This document shows, in pieces, positions 37,177-46,318 of a stretch of 64,000 bases of DNA. The position numbers were made by a program, and so were the translations under genes. The first letter of the stretch is position 1; every line of letters begins with the position of its first letter. Origin of the DNA: an uncultured Granulosicoccus sp. (GTDB lineage Bacteria > Pseudomonadota > Gammaproteobacteria > Granulosicoccales > Granulosicoccaceae); assembly GCA_937991945.1 (NCBI GenBank), contig CALKLO010000066.1, positions 1 through 64,000 of the forward strand, given 5' to 3'. The notes beneath the pieces were generated by a model. It was not told the DNA's origin, ran no database searches, and worked only from the letters and a program-made list of their open reading frames with translations.

Positions 37177-39062
37177 CAGGAATATTCAGCACAGGTAAAT
37201 CTGCACTTTTTGCATTCCAAAGTGCACTCGCAACTACCTCTCACAACATCGCTAATGTTAATACTGAAGGGTACTCTAGACAAAGAGTCACCTTTGAAGC
37301 ACTTAACGTCGGTAATCGAGACTACGATTATCAAGGCGCAGGTGTGGGTATTGAGCGCATTCAAAGAATCCACGATGAGTTCGCAACCACAAGGGTAAAT
37401 TCAGCTACTAGCGAGCACTCAGAACAAGAAGCGCACTTCCAAATGGCTAGCCGTTTGGATAATTTAGTTGCCGCTGATGGCATTAGCGTCTCCCCTGCCA
37501 TCAGTGATTTCTTCAATGCGATGCAAGACGCAAACGCAGATCCAACGGCAATTGCATCTAGAGGCATTTTAATAGATAAATCAGAGCAACTCGCTCAGCG
37601 GTTTCAATCTCTGCAGGCTCAATTCGATGACGCTCAAGTCGAAACAAACGCTAGAATGCAAGCATCAGTAAGTAGCGTGTCCGAGTACGCGACTACCCTT
37701 GCAGAAATTAACGTACAGATCGTCAGCGCAAGTGGAACCAGAGAGCAAAGTACATCTGCCGGCTTACTAGATAAGCGCGATAAATTAATATCTGATATAT
37801 CCGAGCATATTAGCGTCAATACCGTAGTACAAGAAAACGGCGCAATGAATGTATTCATCGGTAAGGGTATGCCTTTGGTGATTGACGGTAAAGCTCAAAC
37901 CATAACGACTGAACCTGATGATACCTACCCAGACCGTTTACAAATTCTGTTGGGTAACGGTAATACTTATGTCAATATGGACGCCCATATACAAGGTGGA
38001 GAAATTGGAGGGTTGACCGACTTCACGTCCAACACTCTATACCCAGCTATGCAACAGCTGGGCAGACTCTCTCTCGTTATGGCTGACACGTTAAATCAGC
38101 AGCATGCTAAAGGCGTGGACACTAACGGAGACACTGGTCTCGACATGTTTAGTACATCAGAACCCCAGGTATTCTCCAGCAGTGGTAATTCGGGAACTGG
38201 TACCATCTCAGCAACCATTGACGACGTAAACGTGCTGGAAGCATCCGACTATCTGCTTCGATTTGACGGTGCAAATTTTACTGCAACACGAACATCTGAC
38301 GGTGAGCAAACAACCGGACCAATACCTTTAAATTTAGATGGTATGAACTTATCAATCACAGGCACCCCAAACGCTGGTGATACCTTTATCGTTTCAGCAA
38401 CGAATCGCGCTGCGGGTTCAATAACATCACTAATTACAGACCCTGCTAAACTAGCGCTCGCAGGTCAGCTATCAACATCATCAAATATTAGTAATTTGGG
38501 CGATTCAAGGATAAGTGATCCAGAAGTTGCTGATCCACTTTCCGCATCACTTAAAGATCCAATAGATATTATTTTCAATTCAGATACAAGCTACAACATA
38601 GTCGATGTGAATTCGGGTGCAACGCTTGCGTCTAGCCTGACCTATTCCGAGGGAGACACTATCGCTCTGAATGGTTGGGAGGTTTCTATTTCTGGTGCTG
38701 CTCGCACAGGTGATACTCACCGCATTGAAAACAACGCGACGGGGCAAGGTAACAACGTAAACGGTCTTGCGCTAGCTGAACTTCAGGCATCAAACATCGT
38801 TGATGGTACGCATAATTTTAATGATGCTTACGGTGCCATGGTCTCAGGCGTTGGCACCCGCACAAACACAGCTGAAGTTAGGACCGATGCTCTTGCAACA
38901 CTTAAAACCAACGCCATAAATCGACAGCAATCAACACAAGGTGTCAGTCTTGATGAAGAAGCTATTGACTTAACCCGCTATCAGCAAGCGTATCAGGCTT
39001 CTGCTCAGATTATCTCAACAGCAGACACCCTATTCCAATCAATTCTGGGGGCAATTAGATGA
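37173..39062 (+). CDS. flgK: Hook-filament junction protein FlgK (HAP1)
   Basis: The 629-residue protein has the N-terminal FSTGKSALFAFQSALATTSH and NIANVNTEGYSRQRV motifs and a C-terminal axial helix (DLTRYQQAYQASAQIISTAD). It joins the hook to the filament with FlgL, is a client of FlgN, and contains extra central beta domains typical of FlgK. ATGA overlaps link it to both flgJ and flgL, indicating translational coupling. Confidence 0.96.
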   Translation: MTGIFSTGKSALFAFQSALATTSHNIANVNTEGYSRQRVTFEALNVGNRDYDYQGAGVGIERIQRIHDEFATTRVNSATSEHSEQEAHFQMASRLDNLVAADGISVSPAISDFFNAMQDANADPTAIASRGILIDKSEQLAQRFQSLQAQFDDAQVETNARMQASVSSVSEYATTLAEINVQIVSASGTREQSTSAGLLDKRDKLISDISEHISVNTVVQENGAMNVFIGKGMPLVIDGKAQTITTEPDDTYPDRLQILLGNGNTYVNMDAHIQGGEIGGLTDFTSNTLYPAMQQLGRLSLVMADTLNQQHAKGVDTNGDTGLDMFSTSEPQVFSSSGNSGTGTISATIDDVNVLEASDYLLRFDGANFTATRTSDGEQTTGPIPLNLDGMNLSITGTPNAGDTFIVSATNRAAGSITSLITDPAKLALAGQLSTSSNISNLGDSRISDPEVADPLSASLKDPIDIIFNSDTSYNIVDVNSGATLASSLTYSEGDTIALNGWEVSISGAARTGDTHRIENNATGQGNNVNGLALAELQASNIVDGTHNFNDAYGAMVSGVGTRTNTAEVRTDALATLKTNAINRQQSTQGVSLDEEAIDLTRYQQAYQASAQIISTADTLFQSILGAIR

Positions 39063-40264
39063 TTAGCTCGCGCATACCCTCAAATTTTATTGTTTCCCAG
39101 ATTGCTTCTGACATTGTTAGTAAGCAGCATGATCTTGCCCAAGTACAAGAACAAATTTCGACGGGTAAAAGAGTCAATCGGCCATCGGATGAGCCGGCTT
39201 ATGCAGCCCGTATATTAAATATAGCGGATGCAACCACTCAGCTAACTCAGTTTGATAGAAATTCCTCAGCTGCGGAGGCTCAACTTTCTTTAGAGGAAGG
39301 AGCGCTGGATGGCGTTTTAAATAATATCAATCGCATACGAGAATTAGCTTTATCTGCAAATAGTGGTATCGCCAGTGATGTCACTAGAGAGGCCATAAAC
39401 TCTGAAGTAAAACTACACCTAGACGAACTGTATACACTGGCTAATTCTAGGGACAGTTTTGGAAATTTCCTATTTGGTGGAAGCAACACTCAAAGCGGTC
39501 CCTTCGCTAAGGGTGACCCTGTCGTATACAACGGTAATGATGATTCAAATGATTTGACAGTTGGTTTGGGTCGAAAGGTAAAAACAGGCGATTCTGGTAT
39601 TGATGTTTTTATGCGAATCCGAAACGGCAACGGATCTTTTTCGACGTCACCCAATCCAGCCAATACCGGATCAGGAATCATATCTCAAGGCGCCGTGGCA
39701 GACCCCGCTCTCTATAATGGAGAGAGTTATAGGATAGAGTTTACGGATCCTACAACCTACGACATCTATAACGACACGACGGGTACAACCGAAAGTGTTG
39801 GAAACACGCTTGATCCGACACAGCCCATTGAGTTCAATGGTGTAAGAACGTATGTCACAGGAAGCCCCGCCGCCGGTGATAACTTCTCAATAAGCCCGAG
39901 TCAAAATCAGGACATATTCAGTACTATTTCGCGCTTTGTATCGGCACTGGACCAACCAGCAACAACAGCTGCAGAGAAGGCTCGCATAACTCAGTCCGTG
40001 AACGATACGCTAACCAATCTTGATACGGGCCTGGATCACATCAACACGGTAAGGTCTCGAGTAGGTGCAAGACTCAACAGTATTGATAGTAGTCGTGACC
40101 AGAACAGCAACGTCAAACTTCAACTAGAGCGCATTCTCACCGATGTTGAGGACATTGATATAGCTGAGGCAGTCACAAACTTGCAGACCCAAGCCAGTAC
40201 ATTGGAGATAATGCAAAAAGCATTTACTCGTATGGAAGGATTGTCTTTATTTAATTTTATGTAA
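39059..40264 (+). CDS. flgL: Hook-filament junction protein FlgL (HAP3)
   Basis: The 401-residue flagellin-like protein begins MISSRIPSNFIVSQIASDIV, with the QEQISTGKRVNRPSDEPAYA segment shared by FlgL and flagellins. It ends with the coiled-coil helix AEAVTNLQTQASTLEIMQKAF. It is the second junction protein under the filament. The gene overlaps flgK by 4 bases and closes the flg run; 196 bases follow before fliC. Confidence 0.96.
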   Translation: MISSRIPSNFIVSQIASDIVSKQHDLAQVQEQISTGKRVNRPSDEPAYAARILNIADATTQLTQFDRNSSAAEAQLSLEEGALDGVLNNINRIRELALSANSGIASDVTREAINSEVKLHLDELYTLANSRDSFGNFLFGGSNTQSGPFAKGDPVVYNGNDDSNDLTVGLGRKVKTGDSGIDVFMRIRNGNGSFSTSPNPANTGSGIISQGAVADPALYNGESYRIEFTDPTTYDIYNDTTGTTESVGNTLDPTQPIEFNGVRTYVTGSPAAGDNFSISPSQNQDIFSTISRFVSALDQPATTAAEKARITQSVNDTLTNLDTGLDHINTVRSRVGARLNSIDSSRDQNSNVKLQLERILTDVEDIDIAEAVTNLQTQASTLEIMQKAFTRMEGLSLFNFM

Positions 40265-40331
40265 AACGCATAGCAGCCCACAACTAAAGACTAAGTATGT
40301 AAATTTGGACACATTTTTTTAACATCCCACT

Positions 40332-40358
40332 GTAGACCCAATCCAATCGACCGATACC
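40332..40358 (+). promoter_or_regulatory. Candidate sigma-28 (FliA) promoter for fliC
   Basis: In the 196-base gap after flgL, ACCGATAC (40350-40357) resembles the sigma-28 -10 consensus GCCGATAA. TGTA at 40331-40334 lies 15 bases upstream in the -35 position, where TAAA would be expected. The core CCGATA fits well and the -35 fits poorly. The implied leader would be about 95 bases. Confidence 0.4.
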
Positions 40359-40460
40359 CACTACATGATCGCAATATTCACGAAAGTGGATACTTTTGGA
40401 TAAGGTGCGTCATTCAATAATAACAAGGACTACCACACCACATTGGGAAAATAGGAAGAT

Positions 40461-41303
40461 ATGGCACAGACAATTAACACGAACGTAATGTCGTTGACTG
40501 CTCAGAGAAACCTGAACAGCTCTCAGTCAACTATGGCTACATCCATGCAACGTTTGAGCTCTGGACTCCGAGTCAACAGCGCAAAAGATGACGCGGCTGG
40601 ACTTGCTATTGCCGAACGAATGAACACCCAAGTACGGGGTATGAACGTTGCCATGCGTAACGCCAACGATGGTATCTCGCTAGCTCAAACAGCTGAAGGT
40701 GGCTTGGAAGAAGTCAACAGCATGCTCCAACGTATGCGTGAACTGGCTGTACAGTCAGCAAACGGAACGAACTCTGATGATGATCGAGCAAACCTCGATG
40801 CAGAATTCCAGGCTCTAAATAGTGAGATAGCACGAATCTCTGAAACAACTATGTTCAACGGCCAGGCAGTTCTCAATACAGCATCAGGGTCTGGTTCGTC
40901 TGTTGTGTTTCAGGTAGGCGCGAACGTCACCTCTGGTGGTGAAAATACGCTAACCATTAACCTTAAAGAAATTGCAGCGTTAGAAACTTCGGCTGGTAGT
41001 GCAGCAGATATCGCAAGTGTAAGCGCAACGCAAGCTGCGATTACAGCGATAGATGAAATGATCGGAACTGTAACAACAGCCCGTGCGGACTTCGGTGCTG
41101 TTCAAAGTAGATTTGAAAGTGCGATCAATAACCTTGCAGTTGGTATTGAAAACCAATCTGCGGCACGTGGTCGAATCATGGATGCTGATTTCGCGGTTGA
41201 AACAGCCAATATGACACGTTCACAAATACTACAGCAAGCGGGTAATGCGATGGTCTCACAAGCCAACTCAGCGCCGCAAAGTGTACTGCAGCTACTGGGA
41301 TAA
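40461..41303 (+). CDS. fliC: Flagellin FliC
   Basis: The 280-residue flagellin has [19 protein letters not shown] at its start, [19 protein letters not shown] near residues 35-53, and a C-terminal D0 helix ending [15 protein letters not shown]. The middle is short (about residues 140-185), so the D2/D3 outer domains are nearly absent and the filament surface is mostly D1. It is the only flagellin gene in the window. GGAAGA upstream of the ATG serves as ribosome site. Confidence 0.97.
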   Translation: MAQTINTNVMSLTAQRNLNSSQSTMATSMQRLSSGLRVNSAKDDAAGLAIAERMNTQVRGMNVAMRNANDGISLAQTAEGGLEEVNSMLQRMRELAVQSANGTNSDDDRANLDAEFQALNSEIARISETTMFNGQAVLNTASGSGSSVVFQVGANVTSGGENTLTINLKEIAALETSAGSAADIASVSATQAAITAIDEMIGTVTTARADFGAVQSRFESAINNLAVGIENQSAARGRIMDADFAVETANMTRSQILQQAGNAMVSQANSAPQSVLQLLG

Positions 41304-41324
41304 GTACTCAGTAGTAGTCTTGAC

Positions 41325-41350
41325 GCCTGGGGGATATTCATCCCTCAGGC
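41325..41350 (+). terminator. Stem-loop after fliC
   Basis: GCCTGGGGGAT (41325-41335) pairs with ATCCCTCAGGC (41340-41350) with one G-T pair and a 4-base loop, 21 bases after the fliC stop. There is no U run, so it may act as a weak terminator or protect the abundant fliC transcript, setting it apart from fliD. Confidence 0.5.
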
Positions 41351-41377
41351 ACTCAAGATATTAAAAAGGAGAGCCTA

Positions 41378-42664
41378 ATGATAACAGCAGCAGGGGCAGG
41401 ATCTGGCATCGATATCGAGAGTATACTCTCGCAGCTCAATGAAATTAATCGACAGCCAGTAACCGTACTCAATCAAAAGCGTGCCGAATTAGATGTCGAG
41501 CTTAGTGCCTATGGCTCTGTAAAGAGCGCACTTAGCAGCTTTAGTTCAGCAGCAGAATCGCTGAGCAGCTCATCAGATTTAGGTGGATTCATAGCTAGTA
41601 GTAGCGATGAAGATGTTTTCACAGCTGTCTCCTCCGGCGGTGACATTTCTGAAAACCTCGATATAGAAGTATTATCTCTCGCAACCAATCATCGTATGTC
41701 CAGTCCGGCATACGAGTCTTCCGATGCTGCAATTGAACAAGGTACATTTAGTTTCACCTCTGGTGAGAATAGCTTTGATGTTGAGGTCGGTGCAGGCAAC
41801 GCTACTCTAGACGGCCTTCGCGATGCAATAAACGATTCAATCGGCAACACCTCCATGTCTGCGAGTATCATCAACGTCGATGGTGGCAGCAGACTGGTGC
41901 TTACCGCCAGTGAATCCGGCATCGACAATGAGATTTCGGTGACTAGTCCTAGTGTGCTCGGACTCGGAACTCCCACTGAATTCACCGACATTACGCCCGC
42001 TGAAGATGCTCGGTTGATTATTCACGGCTTCGCCGTAACTAGCTCCTCGAATTCTGTAAGTGATGCCATTGATGGTGTAACACTCAATTTAAAATCTGTT
42101 GGTACCGCGAATGTCACAACAGAACGTGACACTGAATCTCTACGTACCTCACTTGATGAATTTGTTACGAAGTACAACTCGATGTCCGATACGCTTTCAA
42201 GCGTGGGAAGCTCCACCCTTTCAGGAGACCAGCTTCCAAAAGGCATAGACTCGCGCATGCGAAACTTATTTTTCGATAGCTTTGAGCTAGACAACGGAGA
42301 TAGTGCAACCGCCTTTGATTTAGGTTTCACGTTTGATCGTTACGGCGAACTGAGCATCGATGAAACTAAATACACCGAGGCATTAGAGGAAGGTGTAGAT
42401 CGTTATGTCGGTTTTTTCACAGCTGACAACGGATTATCTACAAAATTTACAGATTTGGCCGATGAATATACGCAGTCAGGCGGAATTCTTGATGTTCGTG
42501 AAGACGGCGTAGATACCCGCCAATCCAATATAGATGATCAGATCGACCGTTTAGAATATCGTTTAGACAAGGCAAGCGTCAGACTTAGAGCGCAATTCAC
42601 CGCAATGGATTTAGTTGTAACTAACCTACAGTCGACCAGTTCGTTTCTTACCAATAGCCTATAA
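41378..42664 (+). CDS. fliD: Flagellar filament cap FliD
   Basis: The 428-residue protein has the FliD N-terminal pattern GAGSGIDIESILSQL and the NQKRAELDVELSAYGSVKSA coiled-coil. The C-terminal FliD domain includes VDTRQSNIDDQIDRLEYRL. It caps the filament and guides flagellin folding. It is slightly shorter than the E. coli protein. AAAGGAGAG precedes the ATG, and fliS follows after 15 bases. Confidence 0.94.
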   Translation: MITAAGAGSGIDIESILSQLNEINRQPVTVLNQKRAELDVELSAYGSVKSALSSFSSAAESLSSSSDLGGFIASSSDEDVFTAVSSGGDISENLDIEVLSLATNHRMSSPAYESSDAAIEQGTFSFTSGENSFDVEVGAGNATLDGLRDAINDSIGNTSMSASIINVDGGSRLVLTASESGIDNEISVTSPSVLGLGTPTEFTDITPAEDARLIIHGFAVTSSSNSVSDAIDGVTLNLKSVGTANVTTERDTESLRTSLDEFVTKYNSMSDTLSSVGSSTLSGDQLPKGIDSRMRNLFFDSFELDNGDSATAFDLGFTFDRYGELSIDETKYTEALEEGVDRYVGFFTADNGLSTKFTDLADEYTQSGGILDVREDGVDTRQSNIDDQIDRLEYRLDKASVRLRAQFTAMDLVVTNLQSTSSFLTNSL

Positions 42665-42679
42665 ACTTGAAAGCTGACA

Positions 42680-43063
42680 ATGACACTACAAGCATACCAA
42701 TCAGTTAAACGCGCGACACTAGTTGAAGGTGCATCACCTCATCGTTTAATTGAAATGCTATACGAAGGCGCTACTAGTAATATTGCAATAGCGCGCCAGC
42801 ACTTAGAAAATAGTGACAGAGCACTGCTACACGCAAGTATTGACAAAACAGTAGCCATTGTTCAAGAGTTACAAGGTTGCCTCAAAGACTACGAGACTAA
42901 TGAACTATCCAGAAATTTATTTGATCTGTATAGCTTTATAGTGAATACACTTTTAGATGCTGAAAAAAACCTTGATGCCAATGGTCTTGACACTTGCACA
43001 AACCTAATAGGCACTCTTACAGAAGCATGGAGATCTATTTCCCCCGAGCTTCAAGCGGCATGA
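42680..43063 (+). CDS. fliS: Flagellin export chaperone FliS
   Basis: The 127-residue helical protein has the FliS hallmarks QAYQSVKRATLVEGASPHRLIEML at its start (read as Y-x-x-V near residues 5-9 and P-H-R-L-I near 22-26) and the FDLYSFIVNTLLDAEKNLD region. It binds the C-terminus of flagellin in the cytoplasm. Its TGA overlaps the next ATG by 4 bases (ATGA at 43060). Confidence 0.95.
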   Translation: MTLQAYQSVKRATLVEGASPHRLIEMLYEGATSNIAIARQHLENSDRALLHASIDKTVAIVQELQGCLKDYETNELSRNLFDLYSFIVNTLLDAEKNLDANGLDTCTNLIGTLTEAWRSISPELQAA

Positions 43064-43407
43064 AAAAAGTATTTACTGTTTTACAGCTGAAGGGCATATT
43101 TTCTGTTATGCAGAACATGCATAGCGAAGCTGTGAAAGGTAACTGGCCAGAGCTTGATCGTCTGGATAGCCAACGACGAGAACTACTAGAGGCGGGAACC
43201 CCTAACAGTCAAAATGAAGCAGTAAAAAACACTGCTGAGTATATTGAATTGCGTACTAAAATTCTGCAGCTAGATACCGCTATCAACAAAAAAGTGAATA
43301 ATGCACGACAATTGCTGATTAATGAAAATCGAGACTTTACTGCTCAGCTAAACGCTAAAAAAGGATATCAAAACGTCGCTGCAATTCAATCCCGCTCCTA
43401 CGGGTAA
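43060..43407 (+). CDS. fliT: FliT-like flagellar chaperone
   Basis: I chose the ATG at 43060, which overlaps the fliS stop, giving a 115-residue all-helical protein; an upstream start at 42994 would lie within fliS. Position after fliS, size and the helix-rich pattern (MHSEAVKGNWPELDRLDSQRR) match FliT, the chaperone of FliD. FliT proteins are poorly conserved, so the call depends mainly on context. Confidence 0.75.
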   Translation: MKKVFTVLQLKGIFSVMQNMHSEAVKGNWPELDRLDSQRRELLEAGTPNSQNEAVKNTAEYIELRTKILQLDTAINKKVNNARQLLINENRDFTAQLNAKKGYQNVAAIQSRSYG

Positions 43408-43422
43408 GAAAAAGGTATCGGA

Positions 43423-43716
43423 ATGCAGACTAAGAATCGTAGTTCTATTGACTCACGAACACTCAGCAACGATATATTCGCGGGAATGCAACCTGCTTTT
43501 AGACATGCCATAACCGGCGAAGCTCACTTAGCTCAGTCTAAGCCGGGTATTCCATCTGCGGCTTATGCTTTTGTAGGGTTACCGGACACCTGGATCGCAG
43601 AGAGAGATGACAAGGGCAATGCAGTTGCGCTGTACCCTGAAGTCATTCCAGGATACTGGCGCGATGCCCGATTCATCGGTTTAACGGAACTCCCATCACT
43701 ACCTTTAGATGGTTAA
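43423..43716 (+). CDS. Unknown 97-residue protein at the end of the flg-fliT run
   Basis: I do not recognise this protein. It starts 15 bases after fliT with an AAAGGT box. It has no signal peptide or membrane segment and contains aromatic- and Pro-rich text such as YAFVGLPDTWIAERDDKGN and VIPGYWRDARFIGL. Tight spacing suggests co-transcription with fliDST and a flagellar link. Its TAA overlaps the stop of the opposing PilZ gene (TTAA at 43713-43716), leaving no intergenic terminator. Confidence 0.7.
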   Translation: MQTKNRSSIDSRTLSNDIFAGMQPAFRHAITGEAHLAQSKPGIPSAAYAFVGLPDTWIAERDDKGNAVALYPEVIPGYWRDARFIGLTELPSLPLDG

Positions 43717-44288
43717 TCAGCTCTACGCTGTTGTAGCTGTATCTGCTGAAGCTTAGCCATATGTCTGATGATAGCTTCACTATCATCCGAATGTAAGTGG
43801 GTAAATTGTAACGCCACGGAGTTCTGCCCCTCACTAACGCTGGCATCTTCAAAACGAGTTACCGTTGCTAACGTGAAAATTTGCAAATCACTGGTAGCAA
43901 GCGTCATCAGACATTGTACTTGCTCACCCACTTTGTAATCAGAAGTTGTCGAAAATCGAATACTTGAACTCGACATGTTTACATCATGCAGGATCATGCT
44001 CTGCTCATCACCCGTCGTTGACGATAAGCGAGACGCTACCAACATCAACTGGTCTTCCAGACTATTCAAGAATTGAGCAACGTCAGGGTCACGTTTTCTG
44101 ATGAATAGCAAACTAGTCTTTCTGTTCTCACGTTGAAGCATGAAATGTGATTTTAAACAATGTTGCAGTCTTACCGCATCAAAATTTTCAATCAGATTTT
44201 CAAGCTCAGAATCAGACAACTTTTTCACACTCAGAAGCATAGAGTCATCAAGGCGGAAGGCATCTCGTCTGTTCACTTCAGTAGACAT
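43713..44288 (-). CDS. PilZ-domain-like protein, end of the fli/flh/pom operon
   Basis: The 191-residue cytoplasmic protein has RRDAFRLDD at residues 7-15, which resembles the R-x-x-x-R opening of PilZ domains. A DVNMSSSSIRF strand stands where the (D/N)-x-S-x-x-G motif is expected. The glycine is replaced by serine, so c-di-GMP binding is uncertain. The ATG overlaps the pomB stop (TAATG), implying translation with the stator. A role in tuning stator or motor activity, as with YcgR-like proteins, is inference. Confidence 0.72.
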   Translation of the reverse strand: MSTEVNRRDAFRLDDSMLLSVKKLSDSELENLIENFDAVRLQHCLKSHFMLQRENRKTSLLFIRKRDPDVAQFLNSLEDQLMLVASRLSSTTGDEQSMILHDVNMSSSSIRFSTTSDYKVGEQVQCLMTLATSDLQIFTLATVTRFEDASVSEGQNSVALQFTHLHSDDSEAIIRHMAKLQQIQLQQRRAD

Positions 44289-45085
44289 TAAGCCCCCTCC
44301 CTTGTTACAGCAATATTAATTTCTATACGTCTGTTCATCGCTCTATTTTCTGGGGTCGTATTTTCAGCGATAGGCTGGGTGTCCCCGAATGCTCGGATTT
44401 CTAGTCGTGTTGCATCAACAGCCACTACTTCTGACAAATAGTGAACCACTTTGGCGGCGCGGGCTGCTGAAAGAACCCAGTTCGACTCATAGGTAGCAGT
44501 AGCAATTGGGATGTTATCCGTATGACCCGCCACAATAACTCTTCCATTATTTTTATCCAGAACTTCCTTTAGCTTTTCCAGCACAGGAACAAATTCGTCT
44601 TGAATATCAGCAGAACCTGAAGGAAACGCATCAGCCTCTCTAACCCTAATCATAAGATTATCTTCATAGAGTACTACGTCAATCATCTCCTCCATCATCT
44701 CTTCAGAGTATGCAGCTTCAACGGCCGATATTAATTCCTCCATCTCCTCTGAAATGGGCGTATTGACCCTGATTTCAGGATTGGAGTCTTCAACGGTATC
44801 CTGCTGAATCACTTTCATAACAGTAGGTTCAGGCTTACCAGGCGAGAACTCCTGTTTGATGATCGATGTACCACGCGGGATGGTGTCAGCTTTTATCTGA
44901 CGCTGCACACCAAATGCGTTGTTCATAGACCCAGCTACCTGCTTGTACTTCTGCAGATCCATTTCTGAGAATGACAGTAGCAACACGAAAAAACACATTA
45001 ACAAAGACATTAGATCCGCGAAGGTAGCTAACCACGCGGGCGCCCCTTCTTCGCATTCTGGACAATCTTGTTCTTCATCACTCAT
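44288..45085 (-). CDS. pomB: Sodium-type flagellar stator protein PomB (MotB family)
   Basis: The 265-residue protein has one membrane segment (LMSLLMCFFVLLLSFSEMD) preceded by TFAD, with the ion-binding aspartate at residue 24 as in Vibrio PomB. The plug/linker includes PRGTSIIKQEFSPGKPEP. The C-terminal OmpA-like peptidoglycan-binding domain contains VAGHTDNIPI and NRAMNRRIEI. Text similarity to Vibrio PomB over the membrane segment is very high, supporting Na+ coupling; ion choice is still inference. It follows pomA and ends in a 1-base overlap with the PilZ gene. Confidence 0.92.
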   Translation of the reverse strand: MSDEEQDCPECEEGAPAWLATFADLMSLLMCFFVLLLSFSEMDLQKYKQVAGSMNNAFGVQRQIKADTIPRGTSIIKQEFSPGKPEPTVMKVIQQDTVEDSNPEIRVNTPISEEMEELISAVEAAYSEEMMEEMIDVVLYEDNLMIRVREADAFPSGSADIQDEFVPVLEKLKEVLDKNNGRVIVAGHTDNIPIATATYESNWVLSAARAAKVVHYLSEVVAVDATRLEIRAFGDTQPIAENTTPENRAMNRRIEINIAVTREGA

Positions 45086-45112
45086 TAGATTTTGCTCCGA
45101 TGCGTTATCGGA

Positions 45113-45874
45113 TTACTTGCCCGCATCAAGCTCACGCTTGCTTTCAGGTAGATAAGCGACCAGTAGCTGTTGTAGCACCCGAGGATTCATCCCCTCTTGA
45201 ATACCAGCTACCGATTCTAAAATCAGTAATTTGTTAAGTCTTTCATTAGCGCTAATAGCTTTGAGTTTCGCAGCAATAGGCAGCGCAATAGCGTTGGCAA
45301 TAACCGCACCGTATAGAGTCGTTAACAAAGCGACAGCCATAGCGGGTCCGATTGATTTCGGATCATCCATATTCGCCAACATCTGTACCAAACCAATCAG
45401 CGTCCCGATCATGCCCATCGCCGGAGCTGCCTCTGCGATTGACTTAAACATAAGCACGCCAGTGGCCTGCCTGTCGAGTTCTAGATTGATATCCTTGGAT
45501 AGCATCTTTTGTACGATCTCGGTGGAGTGCCCATCAATACATAGTTTGATGCCATTTTCCAGAAACTTGTCTTGTATTTCGTTTCCTTCTAGTGCGAGTA
45601 TTCCCTCTTTACGCGCAACATCAGCCAGGGCAATTGCTTCTTCAATCAGTTTTTCAGGGCCTACCGATTTATGCATAAAGGCACGTAACGTGACTTTAAA
45701 TGAACCTAAGAATTGAGCAAGCGATATTTGGCATAGTGTCACCATGAAGGTTCCACCAACCACGACAACAATACTGGGCACGTTGACGAACGTACTAACA
45801 CTACCACCCAGAAATATAGAGGCAACGATTACCCCTAAACCACCAAAAAGCCCGAGAAGAGTTGCAATATCCAC
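45113..45874 (-). CDS. pomA: Sodium-type flagellar stator protein PomA (MotA family)
   Basis: The 253-residue protein begins MDIATLLGLFGGLGVIVASI and has four membrane segments. The conserved channel segment APAMGMIGTLIGLVQML and MDDPKSIGPAMAVALLTTLYG follow, nearly as in PomA. It forms the ion channel of the stator with PomB. It lies in the same operon as the export and switch genes and 6 bases after the DUF2802-like gene. Confidence 0.94.
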   Translation of the reverse strand: MDIATLLGLFGGLGVIVASIFLGGSVSTFVNVPSIVVVVGGTFMVTLCQISLAQFLGSFKVTLRAFMHKSVGPEKLIEEAIALADVARKEGILALEGNEIQDKFLENGIKLCIDGHSTEIVQKMLSKDINLELDRQATGVLMFKSIAEAAPAMGMIGTLIGLVQMLANMDDPKSIGPAMAVALLTTLYGAVIANAIALPIAAKLKAISANERLNKLLILESVAGIQEGMNPRVLQQLLVAYLPESKRELDAGK

Positions 45875-45880
45875 TGTTTT

Positions 45881-46318
45881 TTAGCGCTCAGTTAAAGCGG
45901 CTTCAGCACGACGAGTCTTAGAGTACTTAGAGACCTCATCATGACCATTCATACCAGCAGCGCCATGACCATGCAGCGCGACAATGAGTGCTGCTTCGTC
46001 AGATGACAAACCATGTTGCCTAACTAATTCTGCATGACTCTTACCCTGCTTCGCATCTTTTATCGCTATTTGGTGGCGATCATCGGCTGTTTGGTAGACC
46101 TCACGCAGCTGAATTTCTGTTCCTAGCTCGTTCACACTAAGTTGAGTGGACTTCTGAATGTCGATGACACTCTTCAGGACAATTTCTAGATGCCCAATTT
46201 TTTTGGACTGTGCCTGGGTTGTATCAATGAGAACTTTAATTTTCGTGTACAACAGCGTACACAAAGAACCAACCACTGCGGTTAGTCCGATGCTTAGCAA
46301 AAGTAATCCGTTGCTCAT
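45881..46318 (-). CDS. DUF2802-like membrane-anchored helical protein
   Basis: I chose the ATG at 46318 (MSNGLLLLSIGLTAVVGSL), which overlaps the flhF stop by 4 bases. The 145-residue protein has one N-terminal membrane segment, a coiled coil and a C-terminal helix-turn-helix-like region (HAELVRQHGLSSDEAALIVALHG). Proteins with this layout, annotated DUF2802, lie near the flagellar/chemotaxis genes of pseudomonads. The function is unknown to me. It stands here where flhG/fleN would usually follow flhF. Confidence 0.7.
   Translation of the reverse strand: MSNGLLLLSIGLTAVVGSLCTLLYTKIKVLIDTTQAQSKKIGHLEIVLKSVIDIQKSTQLSVNELGTEIQLREVYQTADDRHQIAIKDAKQGKSHAELVRQHGLSSDEAALIVALHGHGAAGMNGHDEVSKYSKTRRAEAALTER

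Noticed and set aside
40305..40320. T-rich run after flgL as a terminator
   Set aside because: No hairpin precedes the run.
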